NCBI GenBank assembly: GCA_024642185.1
Contig: JAHEBR010000064.1
Coordinates: 1-10,021 of the forward strand
Direction: 5' to 3'
Source: Marivivens sp.
GTDB lineage: Bacteria; Pseudomonadota; Alphaproteobacteria; Rhodobacterales; Rhodobacteraceae
DNA length: 10,021 nucleotides
The position numbers were made by a program, and so were the translations under genes. Below are positions 1-4,926 of this stretch, in pieces (position 1 is the first letter of the stretch; every line of letters starts with the position of its first letter). Under the pieces are notes generated by a model, which worked only from the letters and a program-made list of their open reading frames with translations, did not search any database and was not told the DNA's origin.

Positions 1-141
1 CAAAGTGAACGCCCGCAGCCGCGCCGCAGGGTCAAAGACCTCTTCCACCTCCAGCCCAAGATCGGTCAGGGTCTCGGCGATCTCCTCGACCGAGGCTTCG
101 GTGTCGAGGTGATCCTTCAGCCAGGACAGGGTGAATTTCAT
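1..141 (-). CDS. pheT: Phenylalanine–tRNA ligase beta subunit, N-terminal 47 residues (partial)
   Basis: Beta subunit of the cytoplasmic alpha2-beta2 phenylalanyl-tRNA synthetase, which charges tRNA-Phe and edits mischarged Tyr. Only the first 47 codons are in the window. They begin MKFTLSWLKDHLDTEASVEE, the characteristic N-terminal motif of bacterial PheT, and read on through ETLTDLGLEVEEV, also typical of the family. The ATG at 141 is preceded by GGGAG about 8 bases upstream, so the start is well supported. Full-length members have roughly 800 residues; the rest lies beyond position 1. Its partner pheS is encoded on the same strand, but an unrelated gene of about 690 bp lies between them. 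pheT must therefore be read through from that gene or have its own promoter in 142-209, where I see none that is convincing. Confidence 0.95.
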   Translation of the reverse strand, partial: MKFTLSWLKDHLDTEASVEEIAETLTDLGLEVEEVFDPAARLRAFTL

Positions 142-161
142 CGTGGGCGCTCCCGGGACTG

Positions 162-198
162 TCGCCGCGCCAGTGCCTTCTACAGCGCCGCGCGGCGA
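162..198 (-). promoter_or_regulatory. Stem-loop between the orphan gene and pheT
   Basis: Perfect 9-bp inverted repeat TCGCCGCGC (162-170) and GCGCGGCGA (190-198) with a 19-base loop. It lies in the 68-bp gap upstream of pheT. No T-tract follows on the minus strand, so it is not a standard intrinsic terminator. It ends about 20 bases upstream of the pheT start. It could affect mRNA stability or partial termination; in GC-rich DNA chance is also possible. Confidence 0.35.
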
Positions 199-209
199 TG
201 TCCACCGGG

Positions 210-899
210 TCAGACGCAGGCGCAGCCGACCATGTAGGTGATCGTCGTCGTGGTCCAGAACAGCCGCGACCTGGGCACGATCGAAATCGGGATCGCCACC
301 GGCGTGCAGGTGCCCGGCGGTGTGCAGGTGCCGGTACAGGTCATCACCGTGCCGGCATGCTGCATCGCCCGCTGCACCGCGCGATTGTACGACGTGCGCG
401 CGCCGACGCCCGAGGCGGACAGGGTGAACACCGTCGTCGTGGGGCCGGTGCCGGTGCAGGGGATCCCGGCGGGCGGCGGCGTCGCCTTCTTGCGCATCTC
501 CGACGATATCTGGTCATAGGCGACATAGACCGTGAACAGCGCGAACAGGACCGCCCCGATATTGGCCATCGCTCCGGCCGCCGCCACTTCGGCCGCACCG
601 GCGCCGGCCGCCTCGCCGGCCGCCGCAGCCTCGGCCACCGCGGCGGCAAGCTCGGCCTCGCGGAACAGGGCCAGCGCGCCGAAGATGGCGTCCTTCTGCA
701 GCAGGCCGCGCTGGGCCAGCCACATCAGCGCGCCCCAGATGATCTTGAAATCGCGCGCCGAGATGCCCGGCGGCAACAGCCGTCTGAGGTGATCGAGCAT
801 CCCGCGCGCCGTCAGCCCGCTGCCATTCTGCGCCATGGCCGTCAGGATGCGCTGCGTTTCGGCCGGCAGCGACGAAATCATTCTGGCAAACTCTTCCAT
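210..899 (-). CDS. Unrecognised membrane protein with Ala/Gly-rich segment and Cys/Thr-rich tail, between pheS and pheT
   Basis: A 229-aa protein I cannot assign to a family. Residues 1-80 look like a compact helical domain (LPAETQRILTAM, LDHLRRLLPPG, IIWGALMWLAQRGLL). Residues 81-111 are almost all Ala, Gly and Glu. Residues about 112-128 (ANIGAVLFALFTVYVAY) form one membrane helix. The tail holds all six cysteines (148, 188, 192, 198, 226, 228) in Thr/Pro/Gly-rich sequence, with GTCTP repeated at 190-194 and 196-200. There is no signal peptide. Basic residues (MRKK) just after the helix favour a cytoplasmic tail, while the even number of Cys would suit disulfides outside; the topology is unresolved. 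The start chosen is ATG 899, with AGGA 7 bases upstream; a TTG six bases earlier sits too close to that site. Real coding is supported by domain-like structure and a proper ribosome site. Function unknown. Confidence 0.7.
   Translation of the reverse strand: MEEFARMISSLPAETQRILTAMAQNGSGLTARGMLDHLRRLLPPGISARDFKIIWGALMWLAQRGLLQKDAIFGALALFREAELAAAVAEAAAAGEAAGAGAAEVAAAGAMANIGAVLFALFTVYVAYDQISSEMRKKATPPPAGIPCTGTGPTTTVFTLSASGVGARTSYNRAVQRAMQHAGTVMTCTGTCTPPGTCTPVAIPISIVPRSRLFWTTTTITYMVGCACV
304..332. repeat. Two 11-bp direct repeats inside the orphan gene
   Basis: GTGCAGGTGCC occurs at 304-314 and again at 322-332, an 18-bp period. On the coding strand this gives the GTCTP pentapeptide twice, six residues apart. 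A related Pro-Cys-Thr-Gly-Thr-Gly stretch is encoded near 448-465. The pattern suggests a short internal duplication in the tail. Confidence 0.6.
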
Positions 900-1196
900 A
901 TCCAAATCCTACTCGTAAAAAACGCGCTAAATGCCTCTCCACTCTAACACGCCAATTGCGCTGCGCATACCGCAGCAGAGGGCGTGATTTCCCGACCCGG
1001 CGCCCGGCGCCAATTCACCGGGCCGCCATCGCATTTCGAAACGGAAAAGCCGGTCAGCCCGCCGGCGCCCGCGATGTCGTCGGCGGCATCCATGGTGCGG
1101 CTTTCGGCGTCCCCCCGCGGCAACCAGGTGCAACGCAACCACGGGACGGCGGGCGGGGCGATGCGCGGCACGCGCGAGCGCCGAACCGTCGTCCCC
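900..1196. other. 297-bp gap between pheS and the orphan gene, no convincing gene
   Basis: Noncoding by my reading. The open frames here give Arg/Pro-rich peptides typical of GC-rich noncoding DNA and lack good ribosome sites. The pheS-proximal end holds a nested inverted repeat (1143-1195, listed separately). The last 60 bases before the orphan gene are clearly less GC-rich and could hold its promoter; on the minus strand a TTGGCG with an ATTTAG 17 bases downstream is the best pair I see, but it is weak. No tRNA or known RNA motif was recognised. Confidence 0.6.
1143..1195 (-). terminator. Nested stem-loop directly after the pheS stop
   Basis: Outer arms GGGACGGCGG (1143-1152) and CCGTCGTCCC (1186-1195) pair at 9 of 10 positions. 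Within the loop, GCGCG (1163-1167) and CGCGC (1171-1175) form a second perfect stem around a 3-base loop. The structure begins two bases after the pheS stop codon. It lacks a downstream T-tract, so it would be a 3' stabilising or Rho-associated structure rather than a classic intrinsic terminator. GC-rich composition makes chance pairing easy. Confidence 0.35.
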
Positions 1197-2261
1197 CTAG
1201 CCCGCGTGCACCGCCGGCGCCTGCAACGCGCTGAAGCCATAGTGGCGCAGCCAGCGCAGGTCGGAATCGAAGAAGGCGCGCAGGTCGGGGATGCCGTATT
1301 TCAGCATGGCGATCCGGTCGATGCCCATGCCAAAGGCAAAGCCCTGCCATTCGTTCGGATCGACGCCCGCATTCTGCAGAACCTTGGGATGCACCATCCC
1401 CGAGCCGAGGATTTCGAGCCAGTCGTCGCCCTCGCCCACCTTGAGCGTCCCGCCCTCCCACGAGCAGCGGATATCGACCTCGGCCGACGGCTCGGTAAAC
1501 GGAAAATGCGAGGCGCGGAAGCGCAGATCGACATGATCGACCTCGAAATAGGCTTTCACAAACTCCTCGAGGCACCATTTGAGGTTGGCCATCGAGATAT
1601 CCTTGTCGATGGCAAGGCCCTCGACCTGATGGAACATCGGTGTGTGCGTCTGGTCGTAATCGGCGCGATAGACGCGGCCGGGCGCGATGATGCGGATGGG
1701 CGCGCCGTGCTTTTCCATGGTGCGGATCTGCACCGGCGAGGTGTGCGTGCGAAGGACGTGCGGCGGGCGGTTATCGCCCTCGGCGCGGTGCATATAAAAG
1801 GTGTCCATCTCGGCGCGGGCCGGATGGTGGCCGGGGATGTTCAGCGCGTCAAAGTTATACCAGTCGCTGTCGATCTGCGGGCCTTCGGCCACGGCAAAGC
1901 CCATGTCGGCAAAGATCGCGCTTACCTCTTCGGTGACCTGGCTGATCGGGTGGATCGTGCCCGTGCGGCGGTTGCGGCCCGGCAGGGTCACATCAAGCCA
2001 CTCGCCGCGCAGCCGCTCGTCAAGGGCGGCATCGGCCAGCGCGGCCTTCTTGGCGGCAAGGGCGCTGTTGATCTCGTCCTTCAGCGCATTGAGCGCAGGG
2101 CCAGCCACCTGCCGCTCTTCGGGGCTCATGCCGCCCAGCTCGCGCATCTTGAGGCTGATCTCGCCCTTCTTGCCCAGCGCACCCACGCGCACATCCTCGA
2201 TGGCGGCCTCGTCGGCGGCGGCGGCAATCAGGCCAAGGTATTTGCTTTTCAGATCGTCCAT
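1197..2261 (-). CDS. pheS: Phenylalanine–tRNA ligase alpha subunit
   Basis: Catalytic alpha subunit of phenylalanyl-tRNA synthetase (class II): Phe + ATP + tRNA-Phe to Phe-tRNA-Phe, cytoplasmic. The protein is 354 aa, near the usual 330-360. The N-terminal coiled-coil arm (about 1-85, rich in Ala, Lys, Glu) contacts tRNA. Class II motif 1 lies around 144-156 (GHHPARAEMDTFY). Motif 2 runs 196-216, with GRVYRADYDQTHTPMFHQVEGL. Motif 3 is at 310-328 (FGMGIDRIAMLKYGIPDLR). The ATG at 2261 has AAGGA 10 bases upstream. rplT lies upstream across an intrinsic terminator, so pheS needs readthrough or its own promoter. A weak candidate on the minus strand is TTGCGG (2315-2320) with TAGCAC 17 bases downstream. 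The usual next gene, pheT, is displaced by an unrelated gene. Confidence 0.98.
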   Translation of the reverse strand: MDDLKSKYLGLIAAAADEAAIEDVRVGALGKKGEISLKMRELGGMSPEERQVAGPALNALKDEINSALAAKKAALADAALDERLRGEWLDVTLPGRNRRTGTIHPISQVTEEVSAIFADMGFAVAEGPQIDSDWYNFDALNIPGHHPARAEMDTFYMHRAEGDNRPPHVLRTHTSPVQIRTMEKHGAPIRIIAPGRVYRADYDQTHTPMFHQVEGLAIDKDISMANLKWCLEEFVKAYFEVDHVDLRFRASHFPFTEPSAEVDIRCSWEGGTLKVGEGDDWLEILGSGMVHPKVLQNAGVDPNEWQGFAFGMGIDRIAMLKYGIPDLRAFFDSDLRWLRHYGFSALQAPAVHAG

Positions 2262-2343
2262 GTGTCGGGCGTCCTTGTTTATCTTGATGCGGTGCTATCC
2301 AACCGCGCCCTGCCCCGCAAGCGATCCGAGGCCCCTGTCATGC

Positions 2344-2378
2344 AAAAAGCCGCGAACCCCTGCGAGGGTCCGCGGCTT
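2344..2378 (-). terminator. Intrinsic terminator after rplT
   Basis: On the minus strand the stem AAGCCGCG pairs with CGCGGCTT, with an inner CCCT/AGGG stem around CGC, and ends in a run of five T. It lies 25 bases after the rplT stop and 83 bases before the pheS start. Its form is that of a strong Rho-independent terminator. Sitting inside an rpmI-rplT-pheS gene order, it either ends the ribosomal-protein unit or acts as an attenuator for pheS. Confidence 0.85.
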
Positions 2379-2388
2379 CGAAACTTTC

Positions 2389-2403
2389 ACTCCGGTCCGG
2401 AGT
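2389..2403. repeat. 15-bp inverted repeat at the rplT stop
   Basis: ACTCCGG, one base, CCGGAGT: perfect 7-bp arms, overlapping the last base of the rplT stop codon. It precedes the terminator by about 10 bases. As a hairpin its loop is too short, so it could pair only after opening the central pairs; it might compete with or support the terminator fold. Confidence 0.5.
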
Positions 2404-2765
2404 TACGCGAGCGCGGCCTTCGCCTTGGCGACGATGGCGCTAAACGCTTCGGGCTCGTGCACGGCCAGATCGGCGAGAACCTTGCGGTCCACCTCGATGC
2501 CAGCCAGCGAGAGGCCGTTGATGAAGCGCGAATAGGTCATGCCTTCATCGACCGAGCGAACACCGGCGTTGATGCGCTGGATCCACAGGGCGCGGAAGTT
2601 CCGCTTGCGGACCTTGCGGTCGCGGGTCGCATACTGGTTGGCTTTGTCGACGGCCTGCTTGGCAACCTTGAAGGTGCGCGAGCGGCGATCGTAATAGCCT
2701 TTGGCCGCGTCAAGAATCTTCTTGTGACGGCGATGGGTGACGGTTCCACCTTTGGTACGGGACAT
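2403..2765 (-). CDS. rplT: 50S ribosomal protein L20
   Basis: L20 binds 23S rRNA directly and is essential for early assembly of the large subunit. The protein is 120 aa, the normal length (about 115-120). It has the basic N-terminal extension (SRTKGGTVTHRRHKKILDAAKGYYDRRSRTFKVA) and the conserved core RKVRKRNFRALWIQRINAGVR with YSRFINGLSLAGIEVDRKVLADLA. The ATG at 2765 has an AAGGAGG site whose first bases belong to the TAA stop of rpmI, leaving 12 bases between the genes. Translation of the two is therefore very probably coupled, as expected for equimolar ribosomal proteins. In several bacteria L20 represses its own operon. The leader upstream of rpmI could be the target here, but I recognise no L20 motif. 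Confidence 0.98.
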   Translation of the reverse strand: MSRTKGGTVTHRRHKKILDAAKGYYDRRSRTFKVAKQAVDKANQYATRDRKVRKRNFRALWIQRINAGVRSVDEGMTYSRFINGLSLAGIEVDRKVLADLAVHEPEAFSAIVAKAKAALA

Positions 2766-2777
2766 CGTCTGGCCTCC

Positions 2778-2978
2778 TTAGCGGTCGTAGGGCATGTAGG
2801 ACTTGACGATCTTCGCGTCGGGCGCGGAGAGGGTCGTGGTCCCACGAGCATCACGGATGAATTTGGTGGTGCGCTTGATCATGCCGTGGCGCTTGCCGGC
2901 CTGAGCGGTCAACACCTTGCCGGTGGCCGTCATTTTAAAGCGCTTTTTGGCGCTCGACTTGGTCTTCATCTTGGGCAT
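2778..2978 (-). CDS. rpmI: 50S ribosomal protein L35
   Basis: Small basic protein of the large ribosomal subunit. The 66-aa sequence starts MPKMKTKSSAKKRFKMTATGK and contains AGKRHGMIKRTTKFIRDARG, both diagnostic for L35; length is normal (64-67). The start is ATG 2978 with GAGGAG about 6 bases upstream. An in-frame ATG two codons earlier overlaps that ribosome site and would give MEMPKM; it is less likely. Longer in-frame extensions upstream are not family-like. The gene begins the rpmI-rplT unit. In enterobacteria infC precedes it; here the upstream neighbours are a small membrane protein gene and pyk, with a strong promoter immediately upstream, so infC must lie elsewhere. Confidence 0.97.
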   Translation of the reverse strand: MPKMKTKSSAKKRFKMTATGKVLTAQAGKRHGMIKRTTKFIRDARGTTTLSAPDAKIVKSYMPYDR

Positions 2979-3054
2979 TTCCATCTCCTCTTTCGAGTTG
3001 GTCTTACGCGCGACTCGGCATGCCACTTTGGCCGGTCTCGCGGGTTGAGCGCGC

Positions 3055-3083
3055 CGTATAGGTGGGCGCGGCAGCATTGGCAA
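3055..3083 (-). promoter_or_regulatory. Probable housekeeping-sigma promoter of rpmI-rplT
   Basis: Minus strand: -35 TTGCCA (3078-3083), 17-base spacer, -10 TATACG (3055-3060). This is the closest match to the consensus in the window. It lies directly downstream of the stop codon of the small membrane protein gene. A start site near 3048 gives a leader of about 70 bases before rpmI, long enough for autogenous control. Confidence 0.7.
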
Positions 3084-3088
3084 GGGCT

Positions 3089-3313
3089 TTAGTTGATGTA
3101 CTGCGCAATCACACGGACGAAAACATCTGGAATCGTATCAAAACCATAGGCATTGGGCCGCGCGTTCATCGCATAGGCCACCATCCCTCCGCCGATCACC
3201 AATAGGGCCACGGCCATACGCGGGCCGCGGCCTTCGGTAAAGGCGCTGATGATGGAAGGCGCGGCCAAACCGGTGACAACAAGCCCGATTACGAAAAACA
3301 GGTCTGGATCCAA
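3089..3313 (-). CDS. Small two-helix membrane protein downstream of pyk
   Basis: A 74-aa hypothetical protein. Two hydrophobic helices are visible: about 4-23 (DLFFVIGLVVTGLAAPSIIS) and 33-50 (MAVALLVIGGGMVAYAMN), joined by a short charged loop (TEGRGPR). The C-terminal tail (PNAYGFDTIPDVFVRVIAQYIN) looks amphipathic. The chosen start is a TTG at 3313, with GGAGG 8 bases upstream, giving MDPDLFFVIG. A TTG at 3343 would add ten polar residues and has no good ribosome site. The gene follows pyk by 32 bases with no terminator between, so it is probably cotranscribed with it. I recall similar small proteins next to pyk in other Rhodobacteraceae; that is memory, not a search. Function unknown. Confidence 0.8.
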   Translation of the reverse strand: MDPDLFFVIGLVVTGLAAPSIISAFTEGRGPRMAVALLVIGGGMVAYAMNARPNAYGFDTIPDVFVRVIAQYIN

Positions 3314-3345
3314 GAGATCACCCTCCCTTTTCAGGTGGGGCAATC

Positions 3346-4791
3346 CTAGTCGTGATGGGAGCTGTAGATCAAACGTTCATCACAAGGTGCAACCCGCAGG
3401 ATGTTGGTCGAACCGGGCGTGTTGAAGGGAACGCCCGCGGTCACGACGATCATGTCGGCATCGGTCGCAAGCCCTTCGGCCTTGGCGGCGCGCACCGCAT
3501 TGACCACTGCCGATTTGAAGCGATCAACGTTCTCGGTGATCACACAGCTTGTCCCCCAGCTGAGGCACAGGCGCCGGGCCGTCTTTTCGATCGAGGTCAA
3601 GGCGATGATCGGCACACGCGGCCGTTCGCGCGCAACAAGTAGGGCCGTTGTGCCCGACTGAGTAAAACAGGCGATGGCCTTGATGTTCGTGGTCTCGGCA
3701 ATCTCGCGGGCAGCAGCCACGATCCCGTCGGCCACGCTCTTGCGCGTGGCTTTTCGGCTGGCTTCGATGATCTCGGTATAGGTCGGGTCCGTCTCAACCT
3801 CTTTGGCGACGTTGGCCATCGTGGTCACAGCCTCGACCGGATAATCGCCCGCAGCGCTCTCGGCCGAAAGCATGATGGCATCGGCGCCTTCGTAGATGGC
3901 CGTGGCCACGTCCGAAACTTCGGCGCGCGTCGGCATCGGGCTTTCGATCATGGATTCGAGCATCTGGGTCGCCACGATCACAGGCTTGGCGGCTTCGCGG
4001 CACTTGCGCACGAGCTGCTTCTGGATCGGCGGCACGTTCTGCACGGGCAGTTCGACCCCAAGATCGCCGCGCGCCACCATGATGCCATCGGACGCGGCGA
4101 GGATCTCTTCAAAAGCTTTGACCGCAGCGGGCTTTTCGATCTTTGAGAGGATCGCCGCGCGGCCCTTGGCGAGATTGCGGGCCTCTTCAACATCGGCCGG
4201 GCGCTGCACGAACGAGAGCGCCAGCCAGTCGACACCCAGCTCGCAAACAAACTCAAGATCTTTGCGATCCTTGTCCGACAGCGCCGCAAGCGGCAGCACC
4301 ACGTCGGGCACGTTCACGCCTTTGCGGTTGGAAATCGTGCCGCCAACTTCCACGATGCAATCGGCGAAATCGCGGCCGCAATCTTTCACGCGGAGCCTGA
4401 TCTTGCCGTCATTTACAAGAAGCGCCGCGCCCGGTTCGAGCGCGTCAAAGATTTCCTTGTGCGGCAGGCGCACGCGCTTGTTGCTGCCGGGTTCGTCCTT
4501 GAGGTCCAGCCGGAAGGCTTGGCCGATAACCAACTCTTCCTCGCCATTCGCAAAGGTGCCGACGCGAAGCTTCGGACCCTGAAGATCGGCCAGAATGGCA
4601 ATCGGCGAGCCGAGGTCCTTCTCGACCTTACGGATAATCGCATGGCGGGCGGCGATTTCGGAATGATCCCCATGGCTCATGTTGAGCCGGAACACATCGG
4701 CGCCGGCCTCGAAAAGCGCGCGGATCATTTCGTAATCATTGGACGCCGGGCCGAGCGTGGCCACGATCTTGACTTTGCGGTGACGTCTCAT
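3346..4791 (-). CDS. pyk: Pyruvate kinase
   Basis: Converts phosphoenolpyruvate + ADP to pyruvate + ATP, the last step of the lower Entner–Doudoroff/glycolytic route; cytoplasmic, usually a homotetramer. 481 aa, a normal length. The barrel begins KVKIVATLGPAS (about 7-17) and includes FRLNMSHG (34-41) and LADLQGPKLRVG (69-78). The catalytic Lys217 is in SKIEKP. RGDLG (241-245) gives the metal ligand. The signature KPVIVATQMLESM is at 269-281, followed by PTRAEVSDVATAI and DAIMLSAESAAG. The C-terminal domain has FTQSGTTA (376-383). Start ATG 4791 has AAGGA 8 bases upstream; the open frame extends 36 codons further, but that extension is not family-like and covers the probable operator. It likely forms an operon with the small membrane protein and is likely controlled by a LacI-type repressor (see 4824-4837). 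Confidence 0.97.
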   Translation of the reverse strand: MRRHRKVKIVATLGPASNDYEMIRALFEAGADVFRLNMSHGDHSEIAARHAIIRKVEKDLGSPIAILADLQGPKLRVGTFANGEEELVIGQAFRLDLKDEPGSNKRVRLPHKEIFDALEPGAALLVNDGKIRLRVKDCGRDFADCIVEVGGTISNRKGVNVPDVVLPLAALSDKDRKDLEFVCELGVDWLALSFVQRPADVEEARNLAKGRAAILSKIEKPAAVKAFEEILAASDGIMVARGDLGVELPVQNVPPIQKQLVRKCREAAKPVIVATQMLESMIESPMPTRAEVSDVATAIYEGADAIMLSAESAAGDYPVEAVTTMANVAKEVETDPTYTEIIEASRKATRKSVADGIVAAAREIAETTNIKAIACFTQSGTTALLVARERPRVPIIALTSIEKTARRLCLSWGTSCVITENVDRFKSAVVNAVRAAKAEGLATDADMIVVTAGVPFNTPGSTNILRVAPCDERLIYSSHHD

Positions 4792-4823
4792 CGGACGGAT
4801 CCTTATTGATACAGGGCTGGCGC

Positions 4824-4837
4824 TGTTATCGCTAACA
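4824..4837. promoter_or_regulatory. LacI-family operator upstream of pyk (CceR/PckR-like)
   Basis: TGTTATCGCTAACA: 5-bp perfect arms TGTTA/TAACA around a centre with CG at the axis, the hallmark of LacI/GalR-family operators. It lies 32 bases upstream of the pyk ATG, just downstream of the best pyk promoter candidate, a position suited to repression. From memory, the alphaproteobacterial regulators CceR (Rhodobacter) and PckR (Sinorhizobium) use very similar palindromes at central-carbon genes including pyk. The regulator is not in this window, so its identity is inferred. Confidence 0.6.
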
Positions 4838-4851
4838 TCGCTCTTGGCGCC

Positions 4852-4880
4852 CTTATTGCGCAATTCACTTCTTTCGGCAA
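4852..4880 (-). promoter_or_regulatory. Candidate pyk promoter
   Basis: Minus strand: -35 TTGCCG (4875-4880), 17-base spacer, -10 AATAAG (4852-4857); with a 16-base spacer the -10 is CAATAA. The -10 is a weak match. A start near 4845 would put the LacI-type operator at about +8 to +21. A perfect 10-bp palindrome, ATTGCGCAAT (4855-4864), overlaps the -10. The same 135-bp region must also serve the divergent amidohydrolase gene, for which I see no good promoter. Confidence 0.35.
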
Positions 4881-4926
4881 CTAACCTATGTGCAGCCAAT
4901 AGCAGAAGACAGAGTCAAACCGCCGC

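Noticed and set aside
186..197. Perfect 12-bp palindrome CGCCGCGCGGCG upstream of pheT
   Set aside because: It is made only of C and G in a very GC-rich gap and has no loop for a hairpin. Part of it is counted in the 162-198 stem-loop; as an operator it has no independent support.
198..947. Plus-strand open frame antisense to the orphan gene
   Set aside because: Its product is low-complexity Arg/Gly/His-rich sequence. The minus-strand frame has a membrane helix, a domain-like N-terminus and a ribosome site, so it is the better candidate.
927..1240. Short minus-strand frames in the pheS–orphan gap
   Set aside because: Arg/Pro-rich products, no ribosome sites, and partial overlap with pheS. 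They look like GC-driven chance frames.
2302..2391. Possible leader peptide starting with GTG through the rplT terminator, as in pheST attenuation
   Set aside because: The frame contains only one Phe codon, the GTG has no spaced ribosome site, and no antiterminator pairing is apparent.
984..3092. 702-codon open frame on the plus strand across pheS, rplT and rpmI
   Set aside because: It lies antisense to three certain genes. Long antisense open frames are common in GC-rich coding DNA; its product is composed of Arg/Gly/Asp-rich sequence with no recognisable domain and no ribosome site.
3896..4582. 228-codon plus-strand frame antisense to pyk
   Set aside because: Ser/Arg/Pro-rich shadow of a certain gene, without family resemblance.
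4792..4899. 36-codon N-terminal extension of pyruvate kinase
   Set aside because: The extension does not resemble the family. It has no ribosome site and covers the candidate promoter and operator; ATG 4791 has a proper site and gives the family's usual N-terminus.
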